Positions 54,181 to 63,704 of a stretch of 64,000 nt of DNA are shown piece after piece. Below the pieces are notes generated by a model. The model saw nothing but the letters and a program-made list of their open reading frames with translations. It was not told where the DNA came from and did no database searches. The number at the start of each line of letters is the position of its first letter. The stretch's first letter is position 1. Origin of the DNA: Pedobacter psychrodurus (GTDB lineage Bacteria > Bacteroidota > Bacteroidia > Sphingobacteriales > Sphingobacteriaceae); NCBI RefSeq assembly GCF_004331735.1, contig NZ_SJSO01000010.1, forward strand, positions 114,081 to 178,080. Reading direction: 5' to 3'. The translations under genes and the position numbers were made by a program.

Positions 54181-57051
54181 TTAGAATTTAACATTAACAC
54201 CCAGGTTATAAAGCTTTTGCAATGGATACGCATCAACAGGAACTTCAGGATCTAGATTACCTTTTAGTTTGGTTGCCGTAAATAAATTTGTACCGTTTGC
54301 AAAAACCCTAATCGAGCTTATTTTTAGAATACTTACAAGGCGTGAGGGAATGGTTATACCAACTTCAATATTTTTGAGCCTGATGTAATCTGCCCGCCTG
54401 AGCCAATAACTGGAGAAAGTATGGTTGTTTTGATTGAATCCGACACTTAAACGAGGATAGCTTGCAGTAGCTGCAGTTGCCGGTGTGAAACGATCGAGAT
54501 GTTGCGAGAAAGCATTTCCAAGTCCACCATTTTGAAACTCAAAATAATTGTTGCTGCTTAGGTTAATGGTATAATTAGCAACTCCCTGAACCAAAGCACT
54601 AAAATCGAAGAATTTATAGCTGAACCCAAAATTTGCACCAAAAATAGCTAATGGGCTTTTACTGCCTATTACGGTTTGGTCGAATTGATTTAGAATGCCA
54701 TCACCATTTAAATCTTTGTATTTAATATCTCCAGGCTGTGGCGTGTAACCTATGAATGTTGCTATGCCATTTTGAGACGAGTTTGCAATATCTGCCTGAG
54801 ATTGGTAAAGTCCATCAGCTACGTAACCAAAAGACTGACCAACCCGCTGACCGGTTCTTTGCATCCAGGGAAAAGGCTGTTCAACTTCATCAAAAAACTC
54901 AACAACCGATTGTTGAAAACCAACATTTAGCGCTGCGTAGTAGTTAAAGTTGCTTGCCTTTTGCTGTTGCCATGACAATTGCAATTCAACTCCATTATAT
55001 TTGTTCCTTCCAATATTTTCATTTGGATAAAAATTACCTAGCAGCGAAGTATTCCTTCCTCTTTGCGTTAATAAATCTTTAAACTTATTATTGTAATAAT
55101 CTAATGAAAAGCCTAATTGATTATTAAAAAACTTGCCTTGAAGATTTATATTTAACTTATTTGCGTATTCATAAGTTATGTCTGCATTAGCCAGCGTACT
55201 CTCATTTAGTGTAGTTACTGTTCCTGCTCCTGTTCCAAAATAGGCTACAGCACCTCCAAATATGCGTTGTATATAAGAAAAATAACCAGGGTTATCATGA
55301 CCAACTCTACCGTAATTAGCCGCTAATTTTAAGAAATTTAATGCTTTACTATCTTTAAGAAAATCCTCCTTCGAAATTATCCAGCCCAATCCTGCAACAG
55401 GAAAAAATCCCATTTTATAGTGGCTCTTACCTGGATAGTAATTGGACCCACTGTAAGATGCTGCAAATTCACCAATATATTTTTCATTGTATACGTATGA
55501 TGCATTCCCAGAAAGGCCCTTTATACTGTAGGGAATATTAGAACCGTAAACATTACTATCATAATTAGCTACTACGGCCGCATTAACATTATGAAGATCT
55601 TTAAAAGTACGGTTGTAGCCTGCAGAAAATTCCAGATAGGTTTGTCGTCCCTGCCCTACGTTTGGTTGCCCGCTGGTGGTACTAATTATAGAAACATTCG
55701 TTTGAGGCGATGGTTGCGTTAGTGCATTTGAGTACGTTTCTACGCCTGAAGCAGAAACGTTTCTTTGAAATGCAACAACGGGTTTGCTTCTATTTGTTTC
55801 CTCAATTAAGTAAGAAGCAAATGAAACCATACCCTTTATGTATAAGCCCGGTGTAATATCGTCAAGTGTTCTTTTTACATAAAAATCAGAGATGATATCA
55901 CGTCTAAAGGTTTGGCGATAACCAGATTGAACAGCCATTCCATAAATATTATTTGTAAATCTTGTTGTACCTGCAAGACTTCCGTTTGGATTAAATATTG
56001 GATAGGAGTTGCTTGGCGTGGTTAGCAACGAACTGTAAATGGCACTTGTAGTAGCTCCTGGTTCGTTAGTATTGCCTATTCTCCCAAATAAATGAATACC
56101 ACCAGAAAGTTTTGGATTGATCTGAATGTTAATATTTGAACGAAGTAAATAACTTGCCAGATAATTATTGGTATCATAAATATCAGTGCTTTTAAAAAGT
56201 CCATCTTGTTTAAGGTGTTCTACACCTGCAAAATAGGTAATTGTACTATTTCCACCACTCATATTAAGAGAGTATCGGTTTAAAGGCGCTCTGCTTTTTA
56301 AAACTTCGTTCCGATAATCTACGTCAGGATGACCGAATGGATCTGAGCCATCTTTAAATGCCTGAAGGTCTGTTGCAGTGTAAAGTAATGCTGTATTGTA
56401 AAATGGATTTACAGAAAGCTCGTTACGGATTGCTTCATTTCTTAGTGTAGCATAATCAAAGGCATTTAATGCTTGCGGCATTTTTAGCGGCCTTTGAGAC
56501 GCCGATTGTATGGTAAATGAAATGCGTTCCTTACCATTATAGCCTTGTTTAGTAGTTATAGATAATGCACCATTTGCTCCTCTAACGCCTAATAAAGCGG
56601 TAGACATGGCATCTTTCAAAATCGTTACCGACTCTATTTCTTCTAAAGTGATTGTTGAAATCAGACGAGGTATTCCATCAATTAAAATCAATGGCGTTCT
56701 ACCTCTTAATGACAAGCTAACGGCATCAAAACCTGGCTGTCCGGAGTTTTGCTGAGTATTTAAGCCTGCTATTCTACCTGTTAAAGCATTAGTAACACTG
56801 TTAACAGGGTGCTTTAATAAATCTGAATTATCTACGGTTTGTGTGGAGACAGTGGATAAGTTTGCAAATAATGGGATACTAAAAGGAAGATAAATCCTTG
56901 TTTTAGAAGATACAGAATCGCCGAAAGCAATAACGCTATCCTTCTTATTAATATTGTTTAAGGGCTTTTCCTGCGCAGAAACTTTCGTTATTACAATGCT
57001 GAAAAAGCACATAAAAATCCCTAAAAGCTTAATTGTAATTTTCTTTCTCAT
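54181..57051 (-). CDS. SusC-like TonB-dependent transporter lacking the N-terminal CPD domain
   Basis: The 956-residue product has a signal peptide (ending KVSAQ) followed by about 75 residues of low-similarity sequence, then the plug (DNSDLLKHPVNSVTNALTGR, TPLILIDGIPRLIS, EIESVTILKDAMSTALLGVRG) and a barrel ending LYNLGVNVKF. The usual carboxypeptidase-regulatory-like domain seen in its neighbour is absent, and no clear TonB box is visible. It leads the susCD array; its 5' leader carries six TAACCA repeats. It probably imports with the SusD at 52403. Confidence 0.92.
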   Translation of the reverse strand: MRKKITIKLLGIFMCFFSIVITKVSAQEKPLNNINKKDSVIAFGDSVSSKTRIYLPFSIPLFANLSTVSTQTVDNSDLLKHPVNSVTNALTGRIAGLNTQQNSGQPGFDAVSLSLRGRTPLILIDGIPRLISTITLEEIESVTILKDAMSTALLGVRGANGALSITTKQGYNGKERISFTIQSASQRPLKMPQALNAFDYATLRNEAIRNELSVNPFYNTALLYTATDLQAFKDGSDPFGHPDVDYRNEVLKSRAPLNRYSLNMSGGNSTITYFAGVEHLKQDGLFKSTDIYDTNNYLASYLLRSNINIQINPKLSGGIHLFGRIGNTNEPGATTSAIYSSLLTTPSNSYPIFNPNGSLAGTTRFTNNIYGMAVQSGYRQTFRRDIISDFYVKRTLDDITPGLYIKGMVSFASYLIEETNRSKPVVAFQRNVSASGVETYSNALTQPSPQTNVSIISTTSGQPNVGQGRQTYLEFSAGYNRTFKDLHNVNAAVVANYDSNVYGSNIPYSIKGLSGNASYVYNEKYIGEFAASYSGSNYYPGKSHYKMGFFPVAGLGWIISKEDFLKDSKALNFLKLAANYGRVGHDNPGYFSYIQRIFGGAVAYFGTGAGTVTTLNESTLANADITYEYANKLNINLQGKFFNNQLGFSLDYYNNKFKDLLTQRGRNTSLLGNFYPNENIGRNKYNGVELQLSWQQQKASNFNYYAALNVGFQQSVVEFFDEVEQPFPWMQRTGQRVGQSFGYVADGLYQSQADIANSSQNGIATFIGYTPQPGDIKYKDLNGDGILNQFDQTVIGSKSPLAIFGANFGFSYKFFDFSALVQGVANYTINLSSNNYFEFQNGGLGNAFSQHLDRFTPATAATASYPRLSVGFNQNNHTFSSYWLRRADYIRLKNIEVGITIPSRLVSILKISSIRVFANGTNLFTATKLKGNLDPEVPVDAYPLQKLYNLGVNVKF

Positions 57052-57067
57052 GTTATTTAAAAATTAT

Positions 57068-57261
57068 TGGTTAAAGAGATCAAATAGCAGACAGGATTTC
57101 CTTGGGACAAAAAAGCTGCAATTGATGAGAAAGAAACAGTTTGGTTACTGTAGTAAAATTGTTCATAATGTTTGGTTAATCTGGTTAGTAATTTCTTTAG
57201 TTTGTATACTTTCAAACAGCATTTTGTTGCAATGGTTAAAGTCGGAAAGAATATTTGGTTA
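57068..57261 (-). promoter_or_regulatory. Leader of the susCD array with six TAACCA repeats
   Basis: On the sense (minus) strand, TAACCA occurs at 57256-57261, 57233-57238, 57182-57187, 57173-57178, 57142-57147 and 57068-57073, all in the 210 bp before the first susC. Several extend to TTAACCAAA. They may be sites for a regulator or for an RNA-binding factor acting on the leader. Confidence 0.5.
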
Positions 57262-57576
57262 AGTCAAATTCTGTGGCGCCCCCAAAATTCGAATATAAAT
57301 CTATCACAAGTTGAAGCGTATTAGCTACAGGATTGATAATCATTATAGCACAAATGTTAACAAACACACAATGATTTGATAATCAAATAATTATCATTCA
57401 AAACAGCGTAATAATAGATAATTTTGGACAATGCGGTTATGATGCGTTTATGCCAGAATTTCTTCTTACGTGCAGGTCAGGAAAGCTAAATTTGCACCCG
57501 GATTCAATCAATACCCATCCACACACGCCGACAAAAAGAGAAAATAACAGAAGATCTACCTTTCCTATCAGAAAAC

Positions 57577-57995
57577 ATGCAGCGTCGATCCAGAACAAAA
57601 GATAAAGTAAATGGCCTGCCCCTCAGAGAACAGCCAAAAACAACCCAAACCCCATCTGATACCAAGCAAAAACAACGGCCCATTTTATTGAAACAAACAA
57701 CAACACTAACCTAACCCATCCCATTACCTCCGCCTCTCCCTCCACCCAAGAAAATTTTCAAAGTCCTTCCTCTGCCCCCTCCATTTATCCCAATTCAAAA
57801 AAAAGTTACCACACAAAGCACCCAACAACCCTTAGTCATCACCACCAATAATACTTAAACCAGTGGCGGCAGTATAACAAAAGAGATTTTGAAAACGATC
57901 ACTACTGAGATAATCCCGCAAGTATTTAAGCTTGCCGCCAAAAGAAAGCTAACCATTGAAACAGAAGCCATGCACTTAAATGAATAGCGATGGCC
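57577..57995 (+). other. G-poor, proline-coding stretch with interrupted frames
   Basis: A 45-codon frame opens at 57577 (MQRRSRTKDK, then Gln/Thr/Lys-rich). After a frame change, a Pro-rich frame follows (PIPLPPPLPPPKK) and, past one stop at about 57856, GGSITKEILKTITTEI up to a stop near 57983. The top strand is nearly free of G from about 57640 to 57850. This looks like a decayed gene, but no family is recognised. The rest of 57262-58442 shows no gene. Confidence 0.35.
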
Positions 57996-58442
57996 TGGCA
58001 CAAAACAGATACTGGTAAACGGATAGTACTGGCGCAATAACAGACGCACCTATAAGTTGCCAGCGCAGACCGGCTAGATTGTTGATATTGAAATCTTAGT
58101 TGTATTTTATGTTCTGCGCTTAAGCCGGATTGACATCTTCTGTGCTCATGAAAATACGCAACTATAGTAACTAGTTCTTAAAACGTTTGACGATATGATT
58201 ATCTATAATAATTACTTATCTAGATTCATGAATATGCTACGAGGCAGGTAATCTAACTTCAAAGGCCAATGTCAGAGTCAAATCCTCAACAGGTCGGTCA
58301 CCTATAATTTCTCCCTTGCAAATGAATGAAAAAACGGTATAATGTTCGAAAAAGAATATTTTCAAATCTATTTGCAGCTGTCAGTGTTTTTAAAATATGT
58401 ACAGAACAGTTATAGATTTAATTGCGCTTGCCCTTTTGTTGG

Positions 58443-58793
58443 CTAAAGGTGTGCCTTGGTGGGCAGTAATTTGGCGCCATTATATTTAATCTGGATAGAG
58501 GCATCCGAAACTGTCTTTTTACTGTCCCATATGTTGCCAATATTTTTCGCAAGCAAGTCAATATTATCTGCAACCAAAATGCGGTAGGCCGTTTGCTCTA
58601 CATTTTTTTGCTGCGAACGCAACTGCCAACTCAAGCGCGGATGAAGTGTTTCGATCCCGAGTGGATTTTCCCGGTATTCACATTTCAATCCTGTCACCTC
58701 TACCTGATCATAAAGCTGGGTAAGCAAACAGGTTAATCCAAATGTGATCTGTATTTTTTTTATAGTAGCAATAAAAGCAGGAGTTTGTTTCAT
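58443..58793 (-). pseudogene. Truncated GH78 alpha-L-rhamnosidase (N-terminal fragment)
   Basis: The 116-residue frame reads VTGLKCEYRENPLGIETLHP, then RLSWQLRSQQ, QTAYRILVAD and IWDSKKTVSD, which is the N-terminal domain of GH78 rhamnosidases. Full enzymes have about 900 residues; here the frame stops after LLPTKAHL, and the rest of the gene is absent from the 1.2 kb that follow on this strand. A signal-like N-terminus is kept. The fragment cannot be active. It implies a deletion joined here. Confidence 0.78.
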
Positions 58794-59145
58794 GATACAA
58801 AAATTCGGATAGTGTTTTTATTCTCTCTAATTAGGGGAATTAAGTCACTTCACCCAACTGAGTTTCAGTTTGGTTATTAAACGAACAATTTAGCTGATCG
58901 TTAAAATAAATCTAGCAATTAAAAATCACCACAAAATATATAATCTGATAATTCAAATACACAGTTTGATTTTAAATGAGTAGGCAATAATCAATATCAG
59001 TAATCGCATTTAGATACAGCAAAACTACATGAAGAAAGCATTAAAGTGTAAATAGGTTCCCTAGCACCATAAGCCGCTGCAATTCAATTAGCGTTTAATC
59101 AGTTTGTCGATGTCCACAGTAGAATAAGCTTTTTATACCGCTTCT
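58794..59145. other. Gene-free stretch
   Basis: I see no gene or structured element in these 352 AT-rich bases between the GH78 fragment and GH29. Confidence 0.4.
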
Positions 59146-60669
59146 CTATTTCTCCAATTTTAATGCATATGCATAGTCGCAGGGTTTTTCTTTTGGAAAG
59201 GTAATTTTTAAACCACTGCTATCCTGGGTAAAGACAAGCTGACCACTATGTCCCAACATGGATATTTTTCTTAGCTTCCCGATATCGGCTTCCGCGGCTT
59301 TGATGACAAGCTCATTTTCTGTGGGCCATTTGAATGTGATCGCGTAGCGCACGCTGTCCTTTATGGTGAAGCGAAAATCACCTTGCGGGGAACCTGGCCA
59401 TGCACGGGTACCATATATAGCCTCGCCATTAATCTTGAGCCATTTGCCTATATCCAATAATACCTTACACTGTTCTTCTGGTATGGTGCCATCGCTTTTA
59501 GGGGAAATGTTCAGCATCAGGTTACCATTGCGGCTTACGTTATCCACTAACTTACGCACCACTGAGGCTGCCGAAACTACTTTCATACCTTCTACATAGC
59601 CGAATTTATCTGCAATAGGGTCATCGACCTGCCAATAGTAATCGGTGACCTGTTTGGGAGCTCTTCCCTGCCTTTCATAGTCAGTAACAGTTCCGAACAG
59701 ATAGGCATCACTTTTTGTTGTTATTGTCACCTGCCTACCCCATTTTACCGCACGGTTATAATAGTAAGCGGCAAAACGTAATTTGATCGGATCGAGTTTC
59801 CGCGGATTGACCCCATTATCAAAAAATACCATATCGGGTTTATAGCTGTCTACGATCTCCTGCATACGGGCAAGCCATTCTTCCAAAAAAGCAGGGTTTT
59901 GTGGAGCGGTCGGATCAGCGACCATTTCGTTTCCAACAGGAGCGTTTTGTGCTTTTCTTTCCAAGGGTGGTTGCGGAGGACCGTAAAATGATGCATATCT
60001 TGGATCGAGCACATCGGTTTTTTCCTTTATTGTAGGATAAAGAAAATCCCAGTTCTCCATCCGGTGGTTGGATATCCCGAATTTCAGGCCTTTTTTACGT
60101 GCGGATTTCGACAACAAACCAATAATATCCTTTTGCGGCCCCATTCTCTTAGCATTCCATTCAGTCAGTTTGCTGTCGTACATCGCAAAACCGTCATGAT
60201 GTTCGGCAGTCGGGCAAATGTAGCGCGCACCAGAATTTACAAACAATTCCATCCATTCATCGGCATTAAACTTTTCTGCTTTAAAAAGCGGGATAAAATC
60301 TTTGTAACCAAAAATATCAGGCGCCCCATAGTGTTCGGTGTGCCATTTCGCGAATGCTTCATTGTTATACATGTGGCGTGGATACCATTCACTACCATGC
60401 GCAGGTACCGTGTAAACGCCAAAGTGTATGAAAATGCCGAATTTAGCATCCTTTAGCCACTCCGGAACATGATAATTTTCCTTTAATGATCCCCAATTAT
60501 CTTGATAAGGGCCACTGGGAATGGCTTTCGCCCTGCCACTTGGCAAACTGACTGTCTTTCTCTGCAAGGCGGTGTCCGTGACCTGGACAGGTAGCTGTTT
60601 CTTGGCATCTACCTTTAACGCCAGCTGCGAAAGGCATACTACTAGCATAATTACCGTTAATCTATTCAT
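59146..60669 (-). CDS. GH29 alpha-L-fucosidase
   Basis: The 507-residue product has a signal peptide (about residues 1-22) and the GH29 barrel: WLKDAKFGIFIHFGVYTVPA, SEWYPRHMY, ICPTAEHHDGFAMYDS with the active-site His pair, KGLKFGISNHRMENW, and MVFFDNGV with Asp284 as the likely nucleophile. A C-terminal beta-domain follows. It releases alpha-linked fucose, for example from xyloglucan, rhamnogalacturonan or host glycans. It stands next to a dead rhamnosidase, suggesting the remains of a second PUL. A TAACCAAATA motif lies 75-84 bp upstream. Confidence 0.94.
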   Translation of the reverse strand: MNRLTVIMLVVCLSQLALKVDAKKQLPVQVTDTALQRKTVSLPSGRAKAIPSGPYQDNWGSLKENYHVPEWLKDAKFGIFIHFGVYTVPAHGSEWYPRHMYNNEAFAKWHTEHYGAPDIFGYKDFIPLFKAEKFNADEWMELFVNSGARYICPTAEHHDGFAMYDSKLTEWNAKRMGPQKDIIGLLSKSARKKGLKFGISNHRMENWDFLYPTIKEKTDVLDPRYASFYGPPQPPLERKAQNAPVGNEMVADPTAPQNPAFLEEWLARMQEIVDSYKPDMVFFDNGVNPRKLDPIKLRFAAYYYNRAVKWGRQVTITTKSDAYLFGTVTDYERQGRAPKQVTDYYWQVDDPIADKFGYVEGMKVVSAASVVRKLVDNVSRNGNLMLNISPKSDGTIPEEQCKVLLDIGKWLKINGEAIYGTRAWPGSPQGDFRFTIKDSVRYAITFKWPTENELVIKAAEADIGKLRKISMLGHSGQLVFTQDSSGLKITFPKEKPCDYAYALKLEK

Positions 60670-60865
60670 AGTTGGGAACCGTTAGGTGTACCAGAAGTAT
60701 GGAAGACAGAAATTAAGAAAATCCGTCTCTTCACTTGGTTTTATATTTGGTTATCTATTCCAAAAATAAACAACTGATCCGTTCTGAACTTGAAAAAATT
60801 AGACTTTTTGTTGTAAAAATCCGACATTTAAATGATCAAATGCGTATCCTGCTGAATGTAAATCC

Positions 60866-61087
60866 TTAAGACCGTTTGGTAACATGCTTTTTTCTAATGT
60901 TCTTCTTAAGTTCGGTTTCCTCAATCTCAATACTAGTTTTTAATCCAACGCTTCTCAGCTGGGCATCGGCCAAAGCCGTTGTTAACTCATCGATCTTTTT
61001 CTTAAGAAGTTTTGTCTCCTGGTTTTCGTCAATCGCTGAATGTGCATTAGATGTCTTCGAGTGTACCAAGATCACATTGGTAAACAA
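60866..61087 (-). pseudogene. IS3-family transposase OrfA remnant
   Basis: The 73-residue frame contains LLKKKIDELTTALADAQLRS then VGLKTSIEIEETELKKNIRKK, the C-terminal coiled-coil region of the OrfA proteins of Bacteroidota IS3-type elements. The HTH half upstream and the DDE-carrying OrfB downstream are both missing (the next gene ends at 60669). It is therefore a fragment of an old insertion. Confidence 0.7.
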
Positions 61088-61280
61088 TGTTTAAGTCGCT
61101 GTTTTGGTAGTTGGCCCCAAACCGTTAGTAATCCGTACCTAATATATCCGACACAGTAAACTTCAGGTTTGCTGTGTCGTTAAAAAGCAAATAATTAATG
61201 CCGATATCCGAACACTATCTTGGAAATTGTCAGTATCAAAATCATACATTTCCATGTTATTATTTGCATTTTCTATTTTT

Positions 61281-62186
61281 TTAATTCATATATCTGTAAT
61301 CAGAAGGTGATTGCCCGGTTTTGTTTTTAAATATTTTTGTAAAATGGGAAGGGTGTTCGAAACCTAGTATAAAAGCAATTTCACTAATGTTTTTTTCTGT
61401 GCTCCATAGTAACGATTTTGCTTTGTCTATCAATTGGAGGTGAATATGTTCAATTGTGGTTTTACCTGTATATCTGTTGAGCAAATCCGACAAGTAATCA
61501 GGCGATAGATTGAGTTGTGCAGCAAAGTATTTTACATCAGGTAGTCCGTCATCGATGAGTGAATCTTTTGAGAAATATTTCAATAGCTGCCTTTCAAATT
61601 GTTGTACAAGATCGTGATTTGGCTTAGATCGGGTAAAAAACTGCCTATCATAGAAACGTGTACAATAATTGAGAAGTAATTCAATATTACTTACGATCAG
61701 TTCCTGCGAATGTTTATCTATATTTTGTGAATACTCTACTGTCACATTATCTGCGCATCTACGTAGAGTTTTCTTTTCTACCTCAGATAAATGAAGTGCT
61801 TCGTTGGCATCATAATGGAAAAATGAATACCCGTGTATTTTTTTACCAAGGCCTGTGCGGTATAGTAAATCAGGGTGAAAAAACAATCCCCATCCATCAT
61901 CGAAAGAAATACGGCGCTGTGTAGTCACTGCCTGTCCTGGGGCGGTAAATACTAATGTGCCTTGGTCAAAATCGTAACTTGATCGCCCATAACCCATCGA
62001 TCCTTTTAACTGTTTAAGGTATACCGCATAAAACCCTAATCGGAAAGCTGTTTCTTCCTTGGGGAAGTTGTCTCTGTTGATTTGCTGAAGCTGTAAAAAG
62101 GAAACCAATGGGTGTTTTGGTGGCGGGCATCCGTAAAGCTTATGCAGCTCTTGTATAGTATTTATATCAACGAATGCCTGTTTCAT
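61281..62186 (-). CDS. AraC family transcriptional regulator
   Basis: The 301-residue product has an N-terminal cupin-like sensing domain (FRLGFYAVYLKQLKGSMGYG, TLVFTAPGQAV) and a C-terminal AraC double HTH (LPDVKYFAAQLNLSPDYLSD, ISEIAFILGFEHPSHFTKIF, then KNKTGQSPSDYR). It lies 282 bp downstream of the SDR gene on the same strand and is the most likely regulator of it. The AraC-SDR pairing is common in Bacteroidota; ligand unknown. Confidence 0.92.
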   Translation of the reverse strand: MKQAFVDINTIQELHKLYGCPPPKHPLVSFLQLQQINRDNFPKEETAFRLGFYAVYLKQLKGSMGYGRSSYDFDQGTLVFTAPGQAVTTQRRISFDDGWGLFFHPDLLYRTGLGKKIHGYSFFHYDANEALHLSEVEKKTLRRCADNVTVEYSQNIDKHSQELIVSNIELLLNYCTRFYDRQFFTRSKPNHDLVQQFERQLLKYFSKDSLIDDGLPDVKYFAAQLNLSPDYLSDLLNRYTGKTTIEHIHLQLIDKAKSLLWSTEKNISEIAFILGFEHPSHFTKIFKNKTGQSPSDYRYMN

Positions 62187-62468
62187 TTTACATTATATTG
62201 GTGTTACGTAAATTTACTAAAAAAATGTTTGAACAGTAATTATCCTACCGTTGATAATGCCAAATAACACGTTCATAAGCGGTGACCACTTTACTGGCTT
62301 TGACAGGAATAAACCCAGGAAGTAAGAATGGATAAGCATCTGACTCTAAAAGCACCGTATGGCTGATGCAGTTTATACGCAAATGATATGTTTAGTGCCT
62401 GTTATTGTGTGCTTTCCTTAAGATGGAAAATAGAGGAGCAACTATATTCGGATGCCCCTCTCTGAAAA

Positions 62469-63236
62469 CTAAATAAACATTCCACCGGATACTTCAATAC
62501 GCTGGGCATTTACAAAGCGGCTGTCTTCCGAAAGGATAGATGCAACAAATGCACCCACATCGTCTGCTAATCCAAGGCGGCCTAATGCAGTCATAGAAGC
62601 GATCTGGTCGCGGTGGCTATCATCACCTTTACCACCACCAAATTCTGTGTCAATGGCACCAGGAGCAACGCTGTTAACACGAATCTTCCTGGCAGCATAT
62701 TCTTTCGCAAAGTAACGTGTCAGTCCCTCCGTAGCCGACTTAAGCGCTCCGTAAACAGCAACGCCCGGAAAAGCAAATCGTGCGAGACCTGAAGAAATAT
62801 TGATGATCTGTCCTCCGTCATTTATCAAGGGAATAAGTTTCTGTGTTAGAAAGAAAACCCCCTTAAAATTGGTATTGACCAGTTCGTCAAATATTTCTTC
62901 AGTAGTGTCCTTTATAAGGGCTCTCTGGGCTATCCCGGCATTATTTACAAGATAATCAAAGCTTTCCCTGTTCCAATCTTTCTTAATCACCTGCGCAATC
63001 CGAGTAGCAAAATCATTAAAAGTATTTGTTTTTGAACTATCTAATTGCAGTGCAACTGCTTTACCGCCATTTCTATTGATAGCATCTACAACCGCAGTTG
63101 CATGATCAACATTGTTGTTATAGGTTAGAATAACATCAAGTCCGCGCGCTGCTGCATTTAATGCTATACTTTTTCCTATTCCACGGCTACCACCAGTTAC
63201 TAGGACAATTTTTGTTTCTTTGTTTTCTGTATTCAT
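62469..63236 (-). CDS. Short-chain dehydrogenase/reductase (SDR)
   Basis: The 255-residue product is a classical SDR: cofactor motif TGGSRGIGKSIA near residue 15, NNAG, the active-site Ser in INISSGLA, YGALK (Tyr and Lys), and the PGAIDTEF block after it. The threonine-rich N-terminal half and Asn in the first loop after the second strand are compatible with NADP(H). It oxidises or reduces an unknown carbonyl or alcohol in the cytoplasm. Regulated perhaps by the AraC protein encoded downstream. Confidence 0.92.
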   Translation of the reverse strand: MNTENKETKIVLVTGGSRGIGKSIALNAAARGLDVILTYNNNVDHATAVVDAINRNGGKAVALQLDSSKTNTFNDFATRIAQVIKKDWNRESFDYLVNNAGIAQRALIKDTTEEIFDELVNTNFKGVFFLTQKLIPLINDGGQIINISSGLARFAFPGVAVYGALKSATEGLTRYFAKEYAARKIRVNSVAPGAIDTEFGGGKGDDSHRDQIASMTALGRLGLADDVGAFVASILSEDSRFVNAQRIEVSGGMFI

Positions 63237-63704
63237 TTCTATGTAGTTTTAAATTACATAGCAAAGTTCCACAGAAACAAAATGGGTGACTTATATATTT
63301 CCGGTTAGCTTTTATACATTTCAGAGATTACTTATCAGAAAGCTCGCTGAAGTAAAGACTGGTTTTACCATCAATAGCTTTTTTAACAACAGGGCATTAA
63401 ACTGTCTACTTTTCAAAAGCCGAAGAATAGTCACTCAATCTTTCCCAAGGCCAGAGGCAAGATTTCGGTTATAATATAACAACCATTAGCGGAACTTATC
63501 AGATAGAATTCAAAAAAATGAGGGCATTCGGGAAGCTTGTAAAACTCCATAGCAACTTGGGGAGAAATAATCTCGACCATCCCGACGACAGCATCCAGAG
63601 TTTTCTTCCGGGTAAAAACATTCGATTTCTACCTGCATAAGAGTTAAGTACATGAGACTGTAACAATATCTCAGACTCCCTCCTATGCTGCCCCCCTTCT
63701 AAAG
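63237..63704. other. Gap with a short unassigned frame
   Basis: No secure gene. A minus-strand frame at 63431-63580 (49 codons, from MVEIISPQVAMEFYKL to ALGKIE) has a protein-like composition and may be a gene fragment or small protein. Nothing else is seen before the transposase. Confidence 0.25.
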
